Source: UBA5314 sp964635975 (GTDB lineage Bacteria; Bacillota; Syntrophomonadia; Syntrophomonadales; Syntrophomonadaceae). Taken from it: 64,000 nt of DNA. The first letter of the stretch is position 1; every line of letters starts with the position of its first letter. The notes beneath the pieces were generated by a model that did not search any database, was not told the DNA's origin, and was given only the letters and a program-made list of their open reading frames with translations. Position numbers and translations under genes: made by a program. This document shows, piece by piece, positions 1 to 7,381 of the stretch. The stretch lies in the NCBI GenBank assembly GCA_964635975.1, contig CAZWPO010000009.1, positions 1-64,000 on the forward strand. Direction: 5' to 3'.

Positions 1-1718
1 GCTTTCCCACTTTCTTTTGTGGTGATAAAGCCTTTGTTTGCAATCAATGTTTTATACCCGCTTATGGCTCTGTTTAACAATACAGACATGCATTCATCTG
101 TTGAAAGGTCATTTATTAGGTTAGGGTTAAAATCCTTGTCATTTTGCTTGAAAATGTGTTTAAAAGGGAATATCACTAATCGCCGTTCAATCCCGGCAAA
201 ATCATCTGAAAAATCGGGATACTGATTCATACCAAAAAGCAGTTTACCGGTGAAACTATAAGTAAATTCGGGCTTATGTTTTTGATTGATTTTTATAGGA
301 CTTCCATCAGCAAGCATTTTGAATTTGTCAGAAGCAAATACCTTTGATTTCTTTAGGTCTGTAAAAATATTGACAGTCTTGTTCACAATGGTTGCAAGTC
401 CAAACGGTGCGCCCATATCATCAAGCTGAATGGCTGATATATTTTCTTTACGGCAAAAATGGATAATGATATTCAGCAAAGTATTTTTACCGGTTGACGA
501 TGCCCCTATAAAGAAAAATATCTTTTGATATTTAACATGGTTCATCATTAAATATCCCAATAACTGATTAAATAATTCAATTTGTTCAAAATCTCCACTA
601 AACCATATATGTAGGCAATCATCAAATAACTTGCATTGGGCTTCAGGGTTGTAAACTGCGTTAAACTGCCTGAAGCTGATATATTCTTTGTTATGTGGTG
701 TTAATGTAACAATCCCATCATCAGAAATGGATAAAATCCCGTTCTTAACATTTACTGTGCCATTATCTTCCGGATAATCAGTGCGGGTTAACCCTTTGAT
801 GTGGCGCACAACTTCTCTTTCAAAATTGCCATTCAGTTTAGGACGGTATGTTGTCAAGTATTCGGTAATTTTGGCTTCATCAAACGGTTTATATACACCC
901 TTTTCATGTGCGTAAAAATTACCATTCACCGTAATAATGCTGAATTTTTCAATGATTTCCTGTGCTATTTCTGAAGGAGTGATGTTTTTATCTGATTTTT
1001 CCTTTTGACTATCAAGCAGCTTTTTCTTAGTGCTATCATTCAGTATTTCCGCTTCAAGTGTGCGTTTTTTAATCGGGGTTTTAAAAATGTATTCATTCAT
1101 CAGATAAACAATTTCAAAAGCTTGATCAGCAGTGAAGTTTTGTTTAACCAAATAGAAAAGGTATGCCCCTAACTTCTGTGTTCTATCCCCATCAGGAAAA
1201 TCTAAGTTGAAGGGTTTTTCTATGGATTTTTGAAGTGGATATAACCACACTGGAAGTGGGTCAATATCCGTATTATTCGGGCTTCCAACAATCCACTGCC
1301 GAATTAAACCGTTTACTATAAGTGGTATATGCGTTTTGGCTGCGCCTTCCCCTGGGTGATATTCCACTTTAACGGCAATCGGCGTATACCAATTAATTTT
1401 CTTACTTTCAATCGATGTTTCGGGTTGTTTAAAAAAGAAGTGCTTGCCCCGTTCAGTAAGTTGAAGATTATACTTCACACCTTGACTGTCCAAAATGCGC
1501 TTTATTACTTCACTACACGGTTCACCTTTAATCTGATTGATTAATGTACCAGTTTTTTTATCAAGATCATCAGCATCAAGTTCAATAAATCCACCTTCTA
1601 ATTTAGCGGAAACATCACCGTTCCAATTGGGAATAGGTTCATTAGGCGAATAATAAGTGCGGCGTTCTTCTGGTTCTAATTGGTGTTTACCTTGCCCTTT
1701 GCAAATCTCGCTTATCAA
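1..1718 (-). CDS. Phage/plasmid-type primase-helicase, C-terminus beyond the left edge
   Basis: An open frame runs from a TTG at 1718 to the window edge with no stop, so the protein is at least 572 residues. It looks like the primase/D5-like helicase used by satellite phages and integrative elements to start their own replication. The N-terminal part has an acidic ELDADD motif in a region resembling an archaeo-eukaryotic primase active site. The C-terminal half has a Walker A motif, GASSTGKNT, followed by NIFTDLKK and the stretch FGMNQYPDFSDD typical of these SF3-like helicases. In-frame TAG and TGA codons lie just upstream of 1718, and GGTGG sits there as ribosome site, which supports the TTG start. 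The primase part is shorter than in many relatives. It lies downstream of two small HTH genes on the same strand and shares the AT-rich character of the element. Confidence 0.8.
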   Translation of the reverse strand, partial: MISEICKGQGKHQLEPEERRTYYSPNEPIPNWNGDVSAKLEGGFIELDADDLDKKTGTLINQIKGEPCSEVIKRILDSQGVKYNLQLTERGKHFFFKQPETSIESKKINWYTPIAVKVEYHPGEGAAKTHIPLIVNGLIRQWIVGSPNNTDIDPLPVWLYPLQKSIEKPFNLDFPDGDRTQKLGAYLFYLVKQNFTADQAFEIVYLMNEYIFKTPIKKRTLEAEILNDSTKKKLLDSQKEKSDKNITPSEIAQEIIEKFSIITVNGNFYAHEKGVYKPFDEAKITEYLTTYRPKLNGNFEREVVRHIKGLTRTDYPEDNGTVNVKNGILSISDDGIVTLTPHNKEYISFRQFNAVYNPEAQCKLFDDCLHIWFSGDFEQIELFNQLLGYLMMNHVKYQKIFFFIGASSTGKNTLLNIIIHFCRKENISAIQLDDMGAPFGLATIVNKTVNIFTDLKKSKVFASDKFKMLADGSPIKINQKHKPEFTYSFTGKLLFGMNQYPDFSDDFAGIERRLVIFPFKHIFKQNDKDFNPNLINDLSTDECMSVLLNRAISGYKTLIANKGFITTKESGK

Positions 1719-1751
1719 TCCCTATCACCACCCAGTTCATTCATGTTCATC

Positions 1752-1949
1752 CTACAATGCCACCTTTGATTCAAAGTATGTTTTACTTATTCTTCCAGAT
1801 ACTGTAATAAAGCCTTTTTGCTTCAATTCATCGTTTAACCTGCGTATTATCCGGTATGCCGATGTTATTGAAATCCCAAGAATTTCAGCAACTTGTTCAG
1901 CATTTAGGAACTTTGATTCTTGTTTGATTATCTGTTGAGTTTTTGCCAT
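1752..1949 (-). CDS. Small helix-turn-helix DNA-binding protein, excisionase-like
   Basis: A 65-residue basic protein. Its core, LNAEQVAEILGISITSAYRI, reads as a helix-turn-helix of the excisionase/MerR-like type. Proteins of this size beside an integrase and a replication gene often act as excisionase or replication-control factors; that role is inferred here. The ATG at 1949 is preceded by AGGTGG at good spacing. A GTG four codons upstream would place the ribosome site inside the gene, so it is rejected. It sits 18 bp after the Cro-like gene and about 34 bp before the primase start, so the three are probably one transcript from the operator region at 2183-2284. Confidence 0.7.
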   Translation of the reverse strand: MAKTQQIIKQESKFLNAEQVAEILGISITSAYRIIRRLNDELKQKGFITVSGRISKTYFESKVAL

Positions 1950-1967
1950 GATAGATACCACCTTTCT

Positions 1968-2156
1968 TTAATCTTCTTTAAAGTAATTAAGACTAAGACC
2001 AAGAGCATCACAAATTCTAAAGTATTCTTCAGCCGAAATTCCCCTTTTCCCGTTTAGCAACGCATTACACGAACTCACGGAAATTCCTAATTTTTTCTGT
2101 AAAAATGATTGCTTAATACCGTGCTGTTCAAGATACAATTTAATTTTTGTTTGCAT
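1968..2156 (-). CDS. Cro/C1-type HTH regulator
   Basis: A 62-residue protein made of a single Xre-family helix-turn-helix domain (KQSFLQKKLGISVSSCNALL, then GKRGISAEEYFRICDALG). It is divergent from the larger repressor at 2391, with the operator array between them, the usual layout of a lysis/lysogeny-type switch in which the small partner acts like Cro. The ATG at 2156 follows GAAGGGAG. It is the first gene of the leftward transcript towards the excisionase-like gene and the primase. The Cro-like role is inferred from position and fold. Confidence 0.75.
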   Translation of the reverse strand: MQTKIKLYLEQHGIKQSFLQKKLGISVSSCNALLNGKRGISAEEYFRICDALGLSLNYFKED

Positions 2157-2182
2157 TGATTAAACTCCCTTCTCGAAATCTA

Positions 2183-2284
2183 ACGAAATTATCGTATATT
2201 ATAATATTATAACGAAATTTTCGTATGGTCAATAAATTATTACGATATTTTCGTTAAGTTTTATTGCTATTACGAAATTCTTGT
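2183..2284. promoter_or_regulatory. Array of four phased operator sites between the divergent regulators
   Basis: Four near-identical 13-bp sites occur in the same orientation: ACGAAATTATCGT (2183-2195), ACGAAATTTTCGT (2212-2224), ACGATATTTTCGT (2242-2254) and ACGAAATTCTTGT (2272-2284). Each is an imperfect palindrome with ACGA/TCGT ends; the last is the weakest. Start-to-start distances are 29, 30 and 30 bp, close to three helical turns. They fill the AT-rich gap between the Cro-like gene and the cI-like repressor, as expected for operators of that switch. Confidence 0.8.
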
Positions 2285-2390
2285 GCTAGTATGAGTTTGT
2301 GATTTATACACGAAAACCAAGTTCATTCTGTTCAAAAGAGAATTTGGCATTTCAGCCAGAACTTCATCTGATAGTAAAGGTGGTGAATTT

Positions 2391-2849
2391 GTGGGCCGGA
2401 TAAAAGAGAATATAAACCAAAACATTTCAAAGAACAGAAGGAAAGTTGGACTGTCCCAAAAAGAATTAGCTGAGATATTAAATACTAAACCATCTACCGT
2501 TTCCAGTTGGGAACAGGGTGCAAGTACCCCAAATGCTGAAACGTTATATGAATTGTGCAAGATATTTAAAATATCTATAACTGAAATGTACGGAATTAAT
2601 GAGGATGTAACAGAATATCAGTTTGCGAAGGTATGGGATTGGCTGGAAAATGCCGGTTATTCTTTAGATCAAGATGAAGATAATAAAAAACGAGATGATT
2701 TTCAGATTTGTGATGAAGAACGTGGAACAATTGCAGTTATGCAAAAGCAAGACTTAATTACTTTAATTGAAAAGCTTATTCAAGAAGCAGAAGGTTATAA
2801 AGAAAAACTAATTGTTGATAAGATCAAGTTGTTGTTTTCGAGTAGATAA
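2391..2849 (+). CDS. cI-like repressor with N-terminal Xre HTH
   Basis: A 152-residue protein. Residues 5-65 form a clear Xre-type helix-turn-helix (GLSQKELAEILNTKPSTVSS, then WEQGASTPNAETLYEL). The rest is acidic and then helical (KQDLITLIEKLIQEAEGYKE), probably for oligomerisation. There is no S24 peptidase domain, so it is not a LexA-type self-cleaving repressor. Start is GTG at 2391 after AAAGGTGG. It faces away from the Cro-like gene and lies upstream of the integrase in the same direction. It probably holds the element quiescent by binding the sites at 2183-2284. Confidence 0.8.
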   Translation: MGRIKENINQNISKNRRKVGLSQKELAEILNTKPSTVSSWEQGASTPNAETLYELCKIFKISITEMYGINEDVTEYQFAKVWDWLENAGYSLDQDEDNKKRDDFQICDEERGTIAVMQKQDLITLIEKLIQEAEGYKEKLIVDKIKLLFSSR

Positions 2850-2865
2850 AACCGAAAAAAAAAAT

Positions 2866-2901
2866 AAAACAGCCCCCTGACTGCAATCAGGAAGCCGTTT
2901 T
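2866..2901 (+). terminator. Hairpin terminator after the repressor gene
   Basis: AAAACAGCC and CCTGA pair with TCAGG and GCCGTTTT around the loop CTGCAA, ending in a short T-run. It lies 17 bp after the repressor stop and separates it from the integrase. Confidence 0.65.
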
Positions 2902-2976
2902 ACATAGATACTTTCAAATCCCCCAAGGGACTCGATATAGTACCCTTCGCACCTGTATTATATCACAATCCTTTGG

Positions 2977-3005
2977 GGGTATAAATTCATTGGTAATTTA
3001 TACCC
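2977..3005. promoter_or_regulatory. Perfect 11-bp inverted repeat upstream of the integrase
   Basis: GGGTATAAATT (2977-2987) and AATTTATACCC (2995-3005) are exact reverse complements separated by CATTGGT. The structure ends 22 bp before the integrase ATG and just ahead of its AAGGAG ribosome site. It could be an operator controlling integrase or an arm-type recombinase site; the sequence alone does not decide. Confidence 0.6.
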
Positions 3006-3026
3006 AATTAAGAAAGGAGCGATATA

Positions 3027-4136
3027 ATGCCGGTTTACAAAGATGAAACACGAAACAGCTGGTTCAGCAAATTTTACTATCGAGATTGGAGGGGCAATAA
3101 TCGCCAGAAGAAGAAAGAAGGGTTTAAAACCCAAAGAGAAGCCAAGGCTTGGGAAAGGGAATTTCTGAATAAAGCTCATGCTTCCTGTGATATGGTTTTT
3201 AAAAGCCTTGTTGAACTATACATGGAAGATTGCGAAAGCAGACTGAAGCCCACCACATTGGAAAATAAGAAATATATGATTGATTTGAAGGTATTACCGT
3301 TCTTCAAAGATATGCCCATCAATACGATTGATGCAACAACCGTTAGAAAATGGCAAAATGAACTAATTTCTCACGAAAATAATTATAGCCAGACCTATCT
3401 CAAAACCCTAAATAATCAACTTTCAGCCATATTTAATTACGCAACAAAATATTATAATTTACCTTCCAACCCTGTTAGAATATGCGGAAGCATGGGACGC
3501 AAGAATGCCGAATCAATGAAGTTCTGGACTGTTGATGAATTCAACACATTTATTGCTGCTGTAGATGATAAACCAACCTCAAAAGTAGTATTTGAAATCC
3601 TGTTTTGGACCGGTATGCGATTAGGTGAAATGCTGGCCTTAACCTTGAGTGATTTCAATATTGAAGCCCAAACAGTTAGCATTAATAAAAATTATGCAAG
3701 GATGAGCAACCAGGATTTAATTTTACCTCCCAAAACACCCAAAAGCAAAAGGATTGTGACTATACCGCTTTTCTTAGTTGAATTGGTTAAAGAATATGCA
3801 ACCAAATTATATGATTATAAACCTGATGAAAGGATGTTTCATATCACCAAATCATATCTTCACCATGAAATGCTGCGGGGTACTAAAAACGGCAAAGTTA
3901 AGAAGATCAGGATTCATGATCTTAGGCATTCCCATGCTTCATTGTTAATTGAGATGGGTTTTTCCCCGTTGCTCATTGCTGAAAGACTTGGGCATGAAAA
4001 AGTTGAAACGACCTTACAAACCTATTCCCATCTATACCCAAATAAGCATGGTGAAGTTGCCGAAAAGTTACAGAAGCTTAATGAAACAGAAATCAAGAAG
4101 GAAAAACGGAAATTTTTGAAAGTAGTACGTTCTTAG
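3027..4136 (+). CDS. int: Tyrosine recombinase (phage/ICE-type integrase)
   Basis: A 369-residue site-specific recombinase that would integrate and excise the element. It has an N-terminal arm-binding region (1-55), a core-binding SAM-like domain (about 58-150) and a catalytic domain (165-345). The catalytic set is visible: Arg198 in TGMRLGE, a Lys in the PKTPKSKR beta-hairpin near 239, His297 and Arg300 in HDLRHSH, His323 in LGHE and Tyr333 in TYSHLYP. Start is ATG at 3027 after GAAAGGAG. The gene ends 65 bp from the 3' end of guaA, pointing towards it, which marks this as the guaA-proximal end of the element. Confidence 0.95.
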   Translation: MPVYKDETRNSWFSKFYYRDWRGNNRQKKKEGFKTQREAKAWEREFLNKAHASCDMVFKSLVELYMEDCESRLKPTTLENKKYMIDLKVLPFFKDMPINTIDATTVRKWQNELISHENNYSQTYLKTLNNQLSAIFNYATKYYNLPSNPVRICGSMGRKNAESMKFWTVDEFNTFIAAVDDKPTSKVVFEILFWTGMRLGEMLALTLSDFNIEAQTVSINKNYARMSNQDLILPPKTPKSKRIVTIPLFLVELVKEYATKLYDYKPDERMFHITKSYLHHEMLRGTKNGKVKKIRIHDLRHSHASLLIEMGFSPLLIAERLGHEKVETTLQTYSHLYPNKHGEVAEKLQKLNETEIKKEKRKFLKVVRS

Positions 4137-4155
4137 TACGATATACAAAAAATTT

Positions 4156-4200
4156 AGCCCTGTAACATCCCTTTATTCGATGTTACAGGGCTTCTTTGTT
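4156..4200. terminator. Strong bidirectional terminator between int and guaA
   Basis: AGCCCTGTAACATC (4156-4169) pairs perfectly with GATGTTACAGGGCT (4179-4192). A T-rich tail follows on the plus strand (TCTTTGTTT), and AAATTTTTT follows on the minus strand. It can end both the integrase and the hpt-guaA transcripts. Confidence 0.85.
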
Positions 4201-4225
4201 TCTATTCCCACTCAATAGTGCCGGG
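4193..4225. other. Predicted attachment-site region at the guaA 3' end
   Basis: The foreign region stops at the last codons of guaA (TIEWE-stop). Integration at the 3' end of guaA is a documented hotspot for genomic islands. The core is expected to include the last 12-20 bp of guaA, so an intact guaA end is restored on insertion. The second att copy must lie left of position 1; no repeat of this segment was found in the window, so the exact boundaries are not fixed. Confidence 0.4.
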
Positions 4226-5734
4226 AGGCTTGGATGTTATGTCATATAATACCCGGTTGACACCTTTTACCTCATTAACTATACGCCGGGACATTATATC
4301 AAGCAGTTCATAGGGAAGCCTGGCCCATTCAGCAGTCATGGCATCCTCGCTTACAACCGCCCTGATTATGATGGGATGGGCATAGGTACGAGCATCCCCC
4401 ATTACTCCCACGCTGCGAATGGGTGGGATGGCAGCAAAAGCCTGCCATATTTCTCTTTCCAAACCAGCCCTGGCTATTTCTTCGCGTACAATCGCGTCAG
4501 CCTCTCGCAAAATCTCCAGTTTTTCTTCAGTTACCTCTTCCAAAACCCGGACCGCAAGTCCTGGGCCGGGGAAAGGCTGGCGCCAAACTAGTTCATGGGG
4601 TATATCCAGCTTCTCACCTATGATCCGCACCTCATCTTTAAACAACAGACGTAGCGGCTCAATGAGTTTAAAATCCATGTCCTCAGGGAGGCCCCCGACG
4701 TTATGATGGCTTTTGATAGTATGGGCAGTCCGGGTGCCGCTCTCGATGATATCCGGGTATATGGTTCCCTGAACCAGGTAATCAATTTCTCCAAGCTTAT
4801 TTTTTTCTTCCTCAAAAACCCTGATGAATTCTTCACCTATTATTTTTCTCTTCTGTTCCGGGTCTTTGACTCCTAGTAGGCGGTCCAGAAATCTCTTCCG
4901 GGCATCCGCAAAAATAATATTCATATGCATGGTTTCTTTAAAAGTTGCCATAACCTGGCGTGCTTCATCTTTACGAAGCAGGCCATTATCAACGAATACG
5001 CAGACCAGCCGGTCACCGACAGCCCGATGGACCAGGGTAGCGGCAATAGAGGAATCGACGCCTCCACTCAAGGCGCACAGCACTTTTTTGCCGCCCACCT
5101 TCAACTTGATCTCTTCGATCGTATCCTTGATGAAGTCAGCCAGGTCCCAATCAGCTTTCAGCCCCGCTACCTTGAACAAGAAGTTGCTCAAAATCTCCAT
5201 GCCCTTGATAGTATGCCTAACTTCCGGATGAAACTGCACTGCATACAGGGCGCGGGCTGGATCACTCATTGCGGCCACTTCACAGTCCCGGGTCGAAGCA
5301 GTAGCGTAGAAGCCTTCTGGAAGCTCCGCAACCGCATCACCATGACTCATCCAAACTTGTAGTTCTCTATCCATGCCGTCAAACAGCAGGTCTTCTTTAT
5401 TCAGGTACAAATGGGCGCGACCGTATTCCCTGACTGGACTGGCCTGAACCTTTCCGCCCAATTCCTGGGCCATAAGGTGCATTCCATAACAAATACCCAG
5501 TATGGGGATGCCCATGGTTAATATCCGCTCATCGCATCGCGGGGACCCTTCCTCGTGGACGCTGTCCGGCCCACCCGTAAAAATAATAGCCCTGGGATTC
5601 AGTGCAACAATCTCTTCATAGCTAATATCAAAAGGGACCATCTCGCAATACACTGACAGTTCCCTGACCCGGCGAGCTATAAGCTGATTGTACTGCCCAC
5701 CGAAATCCAATACCAAAACCAGTTCTTTATCCAT
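4202..5734 (-). CDS. guaA: GMP synthase (glutamine-hydrolysing)
   Basis: A 510-residue cytosolic enzyme that converts XMP, ATP and glutamine to GMP. The N-terminal class I glutamine amidotransferase domain (1-190) has the nucleophile Cys in GICYGMH and the His/Glu pair in QFHPEVRH. The ATP pyrophosphatase domain has the P-loop LSGGVDSS, and the C-terminal dimerisation domain has QPFPGPGLAVR and ends in TIEWE. The length is normal. Ten bases separate its start from the hpt stop, so salvage and de novo GMP synthesis are co-transcribed. Its 3' end is the predicted integration target of the element to the left, and the coding sequence appears intact. Confidence 0.98.
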   Translation of the reverse strand: MDKELVLVLDFGGQYNQLIARRVRELSVYCEMVPFDISYEEIVALNPRAIIFTGGPDSVHEEGSPRCDERILTMGIPILGICYGMHLMAQELGGKVQASPVREYGRAHLYLNKEDLLFDGMDRELQVWMSHGDAVAELPEGFYATASTRDCEVAAMSDPARALYAVQFHPEVRHTIKGMEILSNFLFKVAGLKADWDLADFIKDTIEEIKLKVGGKKVLCALSGGVDSSIAATLVHRAVGDRLVCVFVDNGLLRKDEARQVMATFKETMHMNIIFADARKRFLDRLLGVKDPEQKRKIIGEEFIRVFEEEKNKLGEIDYLVQGTIYPDIIESGTRTAHTIKSHHNVGGLPEDMDFKLIEPLRLLFKDEVRIIGEKLDIPHELVWRQPFPGPGLAVRVLEEVTEEKLEILREADAIVREEIARAGLEREIWQAFAAIPPIRSVGVMGDARTYAHPIIIRAVVSEDAMTAEWARLPYELLDIMSRRIVNEVKGVNRVLYDITSKPPGTIEWE

Positions 5735-5744
5735 TGGCCACCTC

Positions 5745-6284
5745 TTATTTATCTCCCATCGCGGGCTTCAGTACACACACAGCCGGGTAATTCCTGTATT
5801 GCTCAGCATAATCCAAACCATAACCGACTACGAAGCGATCGGGAATGGTGTATCCAACATAGTCAGCCTGGATATCAGTCTTGCGCCGGGACGGTTTATC
5901 CAACAGACAACAGATCTTTATAGTGCTGGGGTTTCTAGTCTTTAAGAGTTCAGTAATATATTTTAACGTCAGACCGGTATCAACTATATCTTCGACTATC
6001 AGCACATTTTTATCCTGGATGGAATTGTCGAGATCTTTAATAATCCGGACCTCACCGGACGAAGATGTTGATATTCCGTAGCTGGACACATCCATGAAGT
6101 CTATTTCCAAAGGTATTTGAATTTCCCTGATAAGATCCGCCATAAAAATGAAAGCGCCTTTTAATATTCCGACAACAAGCAGTTCCCGGCCCCGGTATTC
6201 TTCAGTAATTTTCTGTCCCAATTCAGCCACCTTGGCTTTAAGTTCCTCCCGATCAAACAATACTTCCATCTGCACAAGATTCAA
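5745..6284 (-). CDS. hpt: Hypoxanthine phosphoribosyltransferase
   Basis: A 179-residue purine salvage enzyme that makes IMP or GMP from hypoxanthine or guanine plus PRPP. The PRPP-binding motif VLIVEDIVDTGLTL is present, with the family's ELLVVGILKGAFIF early and YVGYTIPDRFVVGYGLDY late. The TTG at 6284 is chosen as start because GGGAGGGAT lies 4 bp upstream. The ATG at 6269 would be more than 20 bp from that site. It is first in the hpt-guaA operon, with a good promoter at 6306-6333. No purine riboswitch core was seen in the short leader. Confidence 0.96.
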   Translation of the reverse strand: MNLVQMEVLFDREELKAKVAELGQKITEEYRGRELLVVGILKGAFIFMADLIREIQIPLEIDFMDVSSYGISTSSSGEVRIIKDLDNSIQDKNVLIVEDIVDTGLTLKYITELLKTRNPSTIKICCLLDKPSRRKTDIQADYVGYTIPDRFVVGYGLDYAEQYRNYPAVCVLKPAMGDK

Positions 6285-6305
6285 CGTTATCCCTCCCTAG
6301 AAAGG

Positions 6306-6333
6306 ATTATAACACAAGTACAGATGGGCGCAA
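6306..6333 (-). promoter_or_regulatory. Promoter of hpt-guaA
   Basis: On the minus strand TTGCGC (6328-6333) and TATAAT (6306-6311) are spaced by 16 bp, 22 bp upstream of the hpt start codon. Confidence 0.6.
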
Positions 6334-6375
6334 TGAGCGCCGCGTTTAACATTGACTTAATTATAGGCAAGTTTA

Positions 6376-6417
6376 GAAAAATAAAAGAGCGGCACCACGA
6401 AAAAGGTCCCGCCCGCA
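6376..6417 (-). terminator. Terminator after the membrane-anchored protein gene
   Basis: On the minus strand GCGGGACC pairs with GGTGCCGC (one mismatch), followed by TCTTTTATTTTT. It separates the 6430-7143 gene from hpt. Confidence 0.7.
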
Positions 6418-6429
6418 ATTAATAATCCA

Positions 6430-7143
6430 TCACTTTTTTATCTCACTAACATCCGGTGGTTTTATTTCTATCTCTCGTTCATAATCCTGAAATTTTACCT
6501 CCAGGCTTAACTGCGTGCCCGGATTCTTCTTGTTGGTAGCAGTTAAAAGCGCCTGCTTTATCAAGTCTTTCTCAAAATCAATCCAGATGCGATATTGAAA
6601 GTCCTTCCACATAGTCTCCAACAATTGTGCTTCCACAGCTGGACTGCAGGTTATCACCAGACAGTCGGCACCATCAATAGTCTCAAAACCTTGTTTCTCG
6701 ACCTGGTTTATCTCCTTGAAGCGAAAGTTGGATAGGGGATTTAGTTCTGATATAAGCAATTCCGCGGAATTGCTGGTCCCGCTTTCAATAACCAGCCATT
6801 TTTTGGCAAAAGAATCATAATTATAGATGGTGCGGTCAATATAATAGATATCTACGTTTGTGTTAACCATCTCCCCCTTTATGTGCGTGTTTTCCTGGTT
6901 TTTTTCGCCCTGTACCTTACTTATCACCTCCCTCCGACCATCAACAGTAAATTCGGATTTCATCTCGTATCTATACTCCTGGACCGCGGTCGTCTTGGTA
7001 ATGGAGTTCTGCAGTTCAGCCAGGGGATCTAATTTTGATTTCTCGTATTTTTCCCTTATCTTGTCGCCAGATAGGATAAGCCCTGTGCCTGCTAACAAGA
7101 TCAATAAAGCAGAAGCTATCCATCGTTTTTTGATGCCCCTCAC
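6430..7143 (-). CDS. Membrane-anchored extracytoplasmic protein, LolA/LppX-like fold suspected
   Basis: A 237-residue protein with one N-terminal hydrophobic segment (WIASALLILLAGTGLIL) after a basic start and no lipobox Cys, so it is probably an uncleaved anchor with the domain outside the cell. The body is rich in beta-strand pattern: YRYEMKSEFTVDGRREVISK, then DIYYIDRTIYNYDSFAKKWL, then YRIWIDFEKDLIKQALL. This resembles sporulation or outer-envelope proteins of the LolA-like superfamily, but I cannot assign a family with certainty. The start is a GTG, and the ribosome site before it is ambiguous. It has its own terminator and is divergent from the glutamine synthetase gene. Confidence 0.6.
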   Translation of the reverse strand: MRGIKKRWIASALLILLAGTGLILSGDKIREKYEKSKLDPLAELQNSITKTTAVQEYRYEMKSEFTVDGRREVISKVQGEKNQENTHIKGEMVNTNVDIYYIDRTIYNYDSFAKKWLVIESGTSNSAELLISELNPLSNFRFKEINQVEKQGFETIDGADCLVITCSPAVEAQLLETMWKDFQYRIWIDFEKDLIKQALLTATNKKNPGTQLSLEVKFQDYEREIEIKPPDVSEIKK

Positions 7144-7277
7144 CCCTCGCCTGCTTGGTATGCCTATTCCCTGTACAGTCTATTATTCGCAAGCTGCATA
7201 TATGCCCGCTCTCCCATAGCATTTTATACCAACAAAAAGCACCTGCTGGCTCATCAGTTGACTTAATTGACTAAAGC

Positions 7278-7322
7278 ATACAGTATACTGAGTACCCGCA
7301 TACTTTACTCAATATACTGTAT
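7278..7322. promoter_or_regulatory. Large inverted repeat over the glutamine synthetase promoter
   Basis: ATACAGTATACTGAGTA (7278-7294) is the reverse complement of TACTCAATATACTGTAT (7306-7322) with one mismatch in 17, spacer 11 bp. CAGTATACTG (7281-7290) is also a perfect palindrome by itself. The right arm covers most of the spacer of the promoter at 7304-7332, as a repressor operator would. Confidence 0.75.
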
Positions 7323-7332
7323 CTGCTACAAT
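7304..7332 (+). promoter_or_regulatory. Promoter of the glutamine synthetase gene
   Basis: TTTACT (7304-7309) and TACAAT (7327-7332) with a 17-bp spacer, about 50 bp ahead of the GTG start. Confidence 0.6.
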
Positions 7333-7381
7333 TTATCCGATATATACTAATTTTTATATAAGGCAAAGGAGGCTTATATAA

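Noticed and set aside
2183..2284. Possible short CRISPR array from regularly spaced repeats
   Set aside because: Units are 13-bp imperfect palindromes with 16-17 bp AT-rich spacers in a divergent promoter region, and no cas genes are present; operators explain them better.
6285..6429. Purine riboswitch in front of hpt
   Set aside because: Only about 20 bp separate the predicted transcription start from the ribosome site; there is no room for an aptamer.
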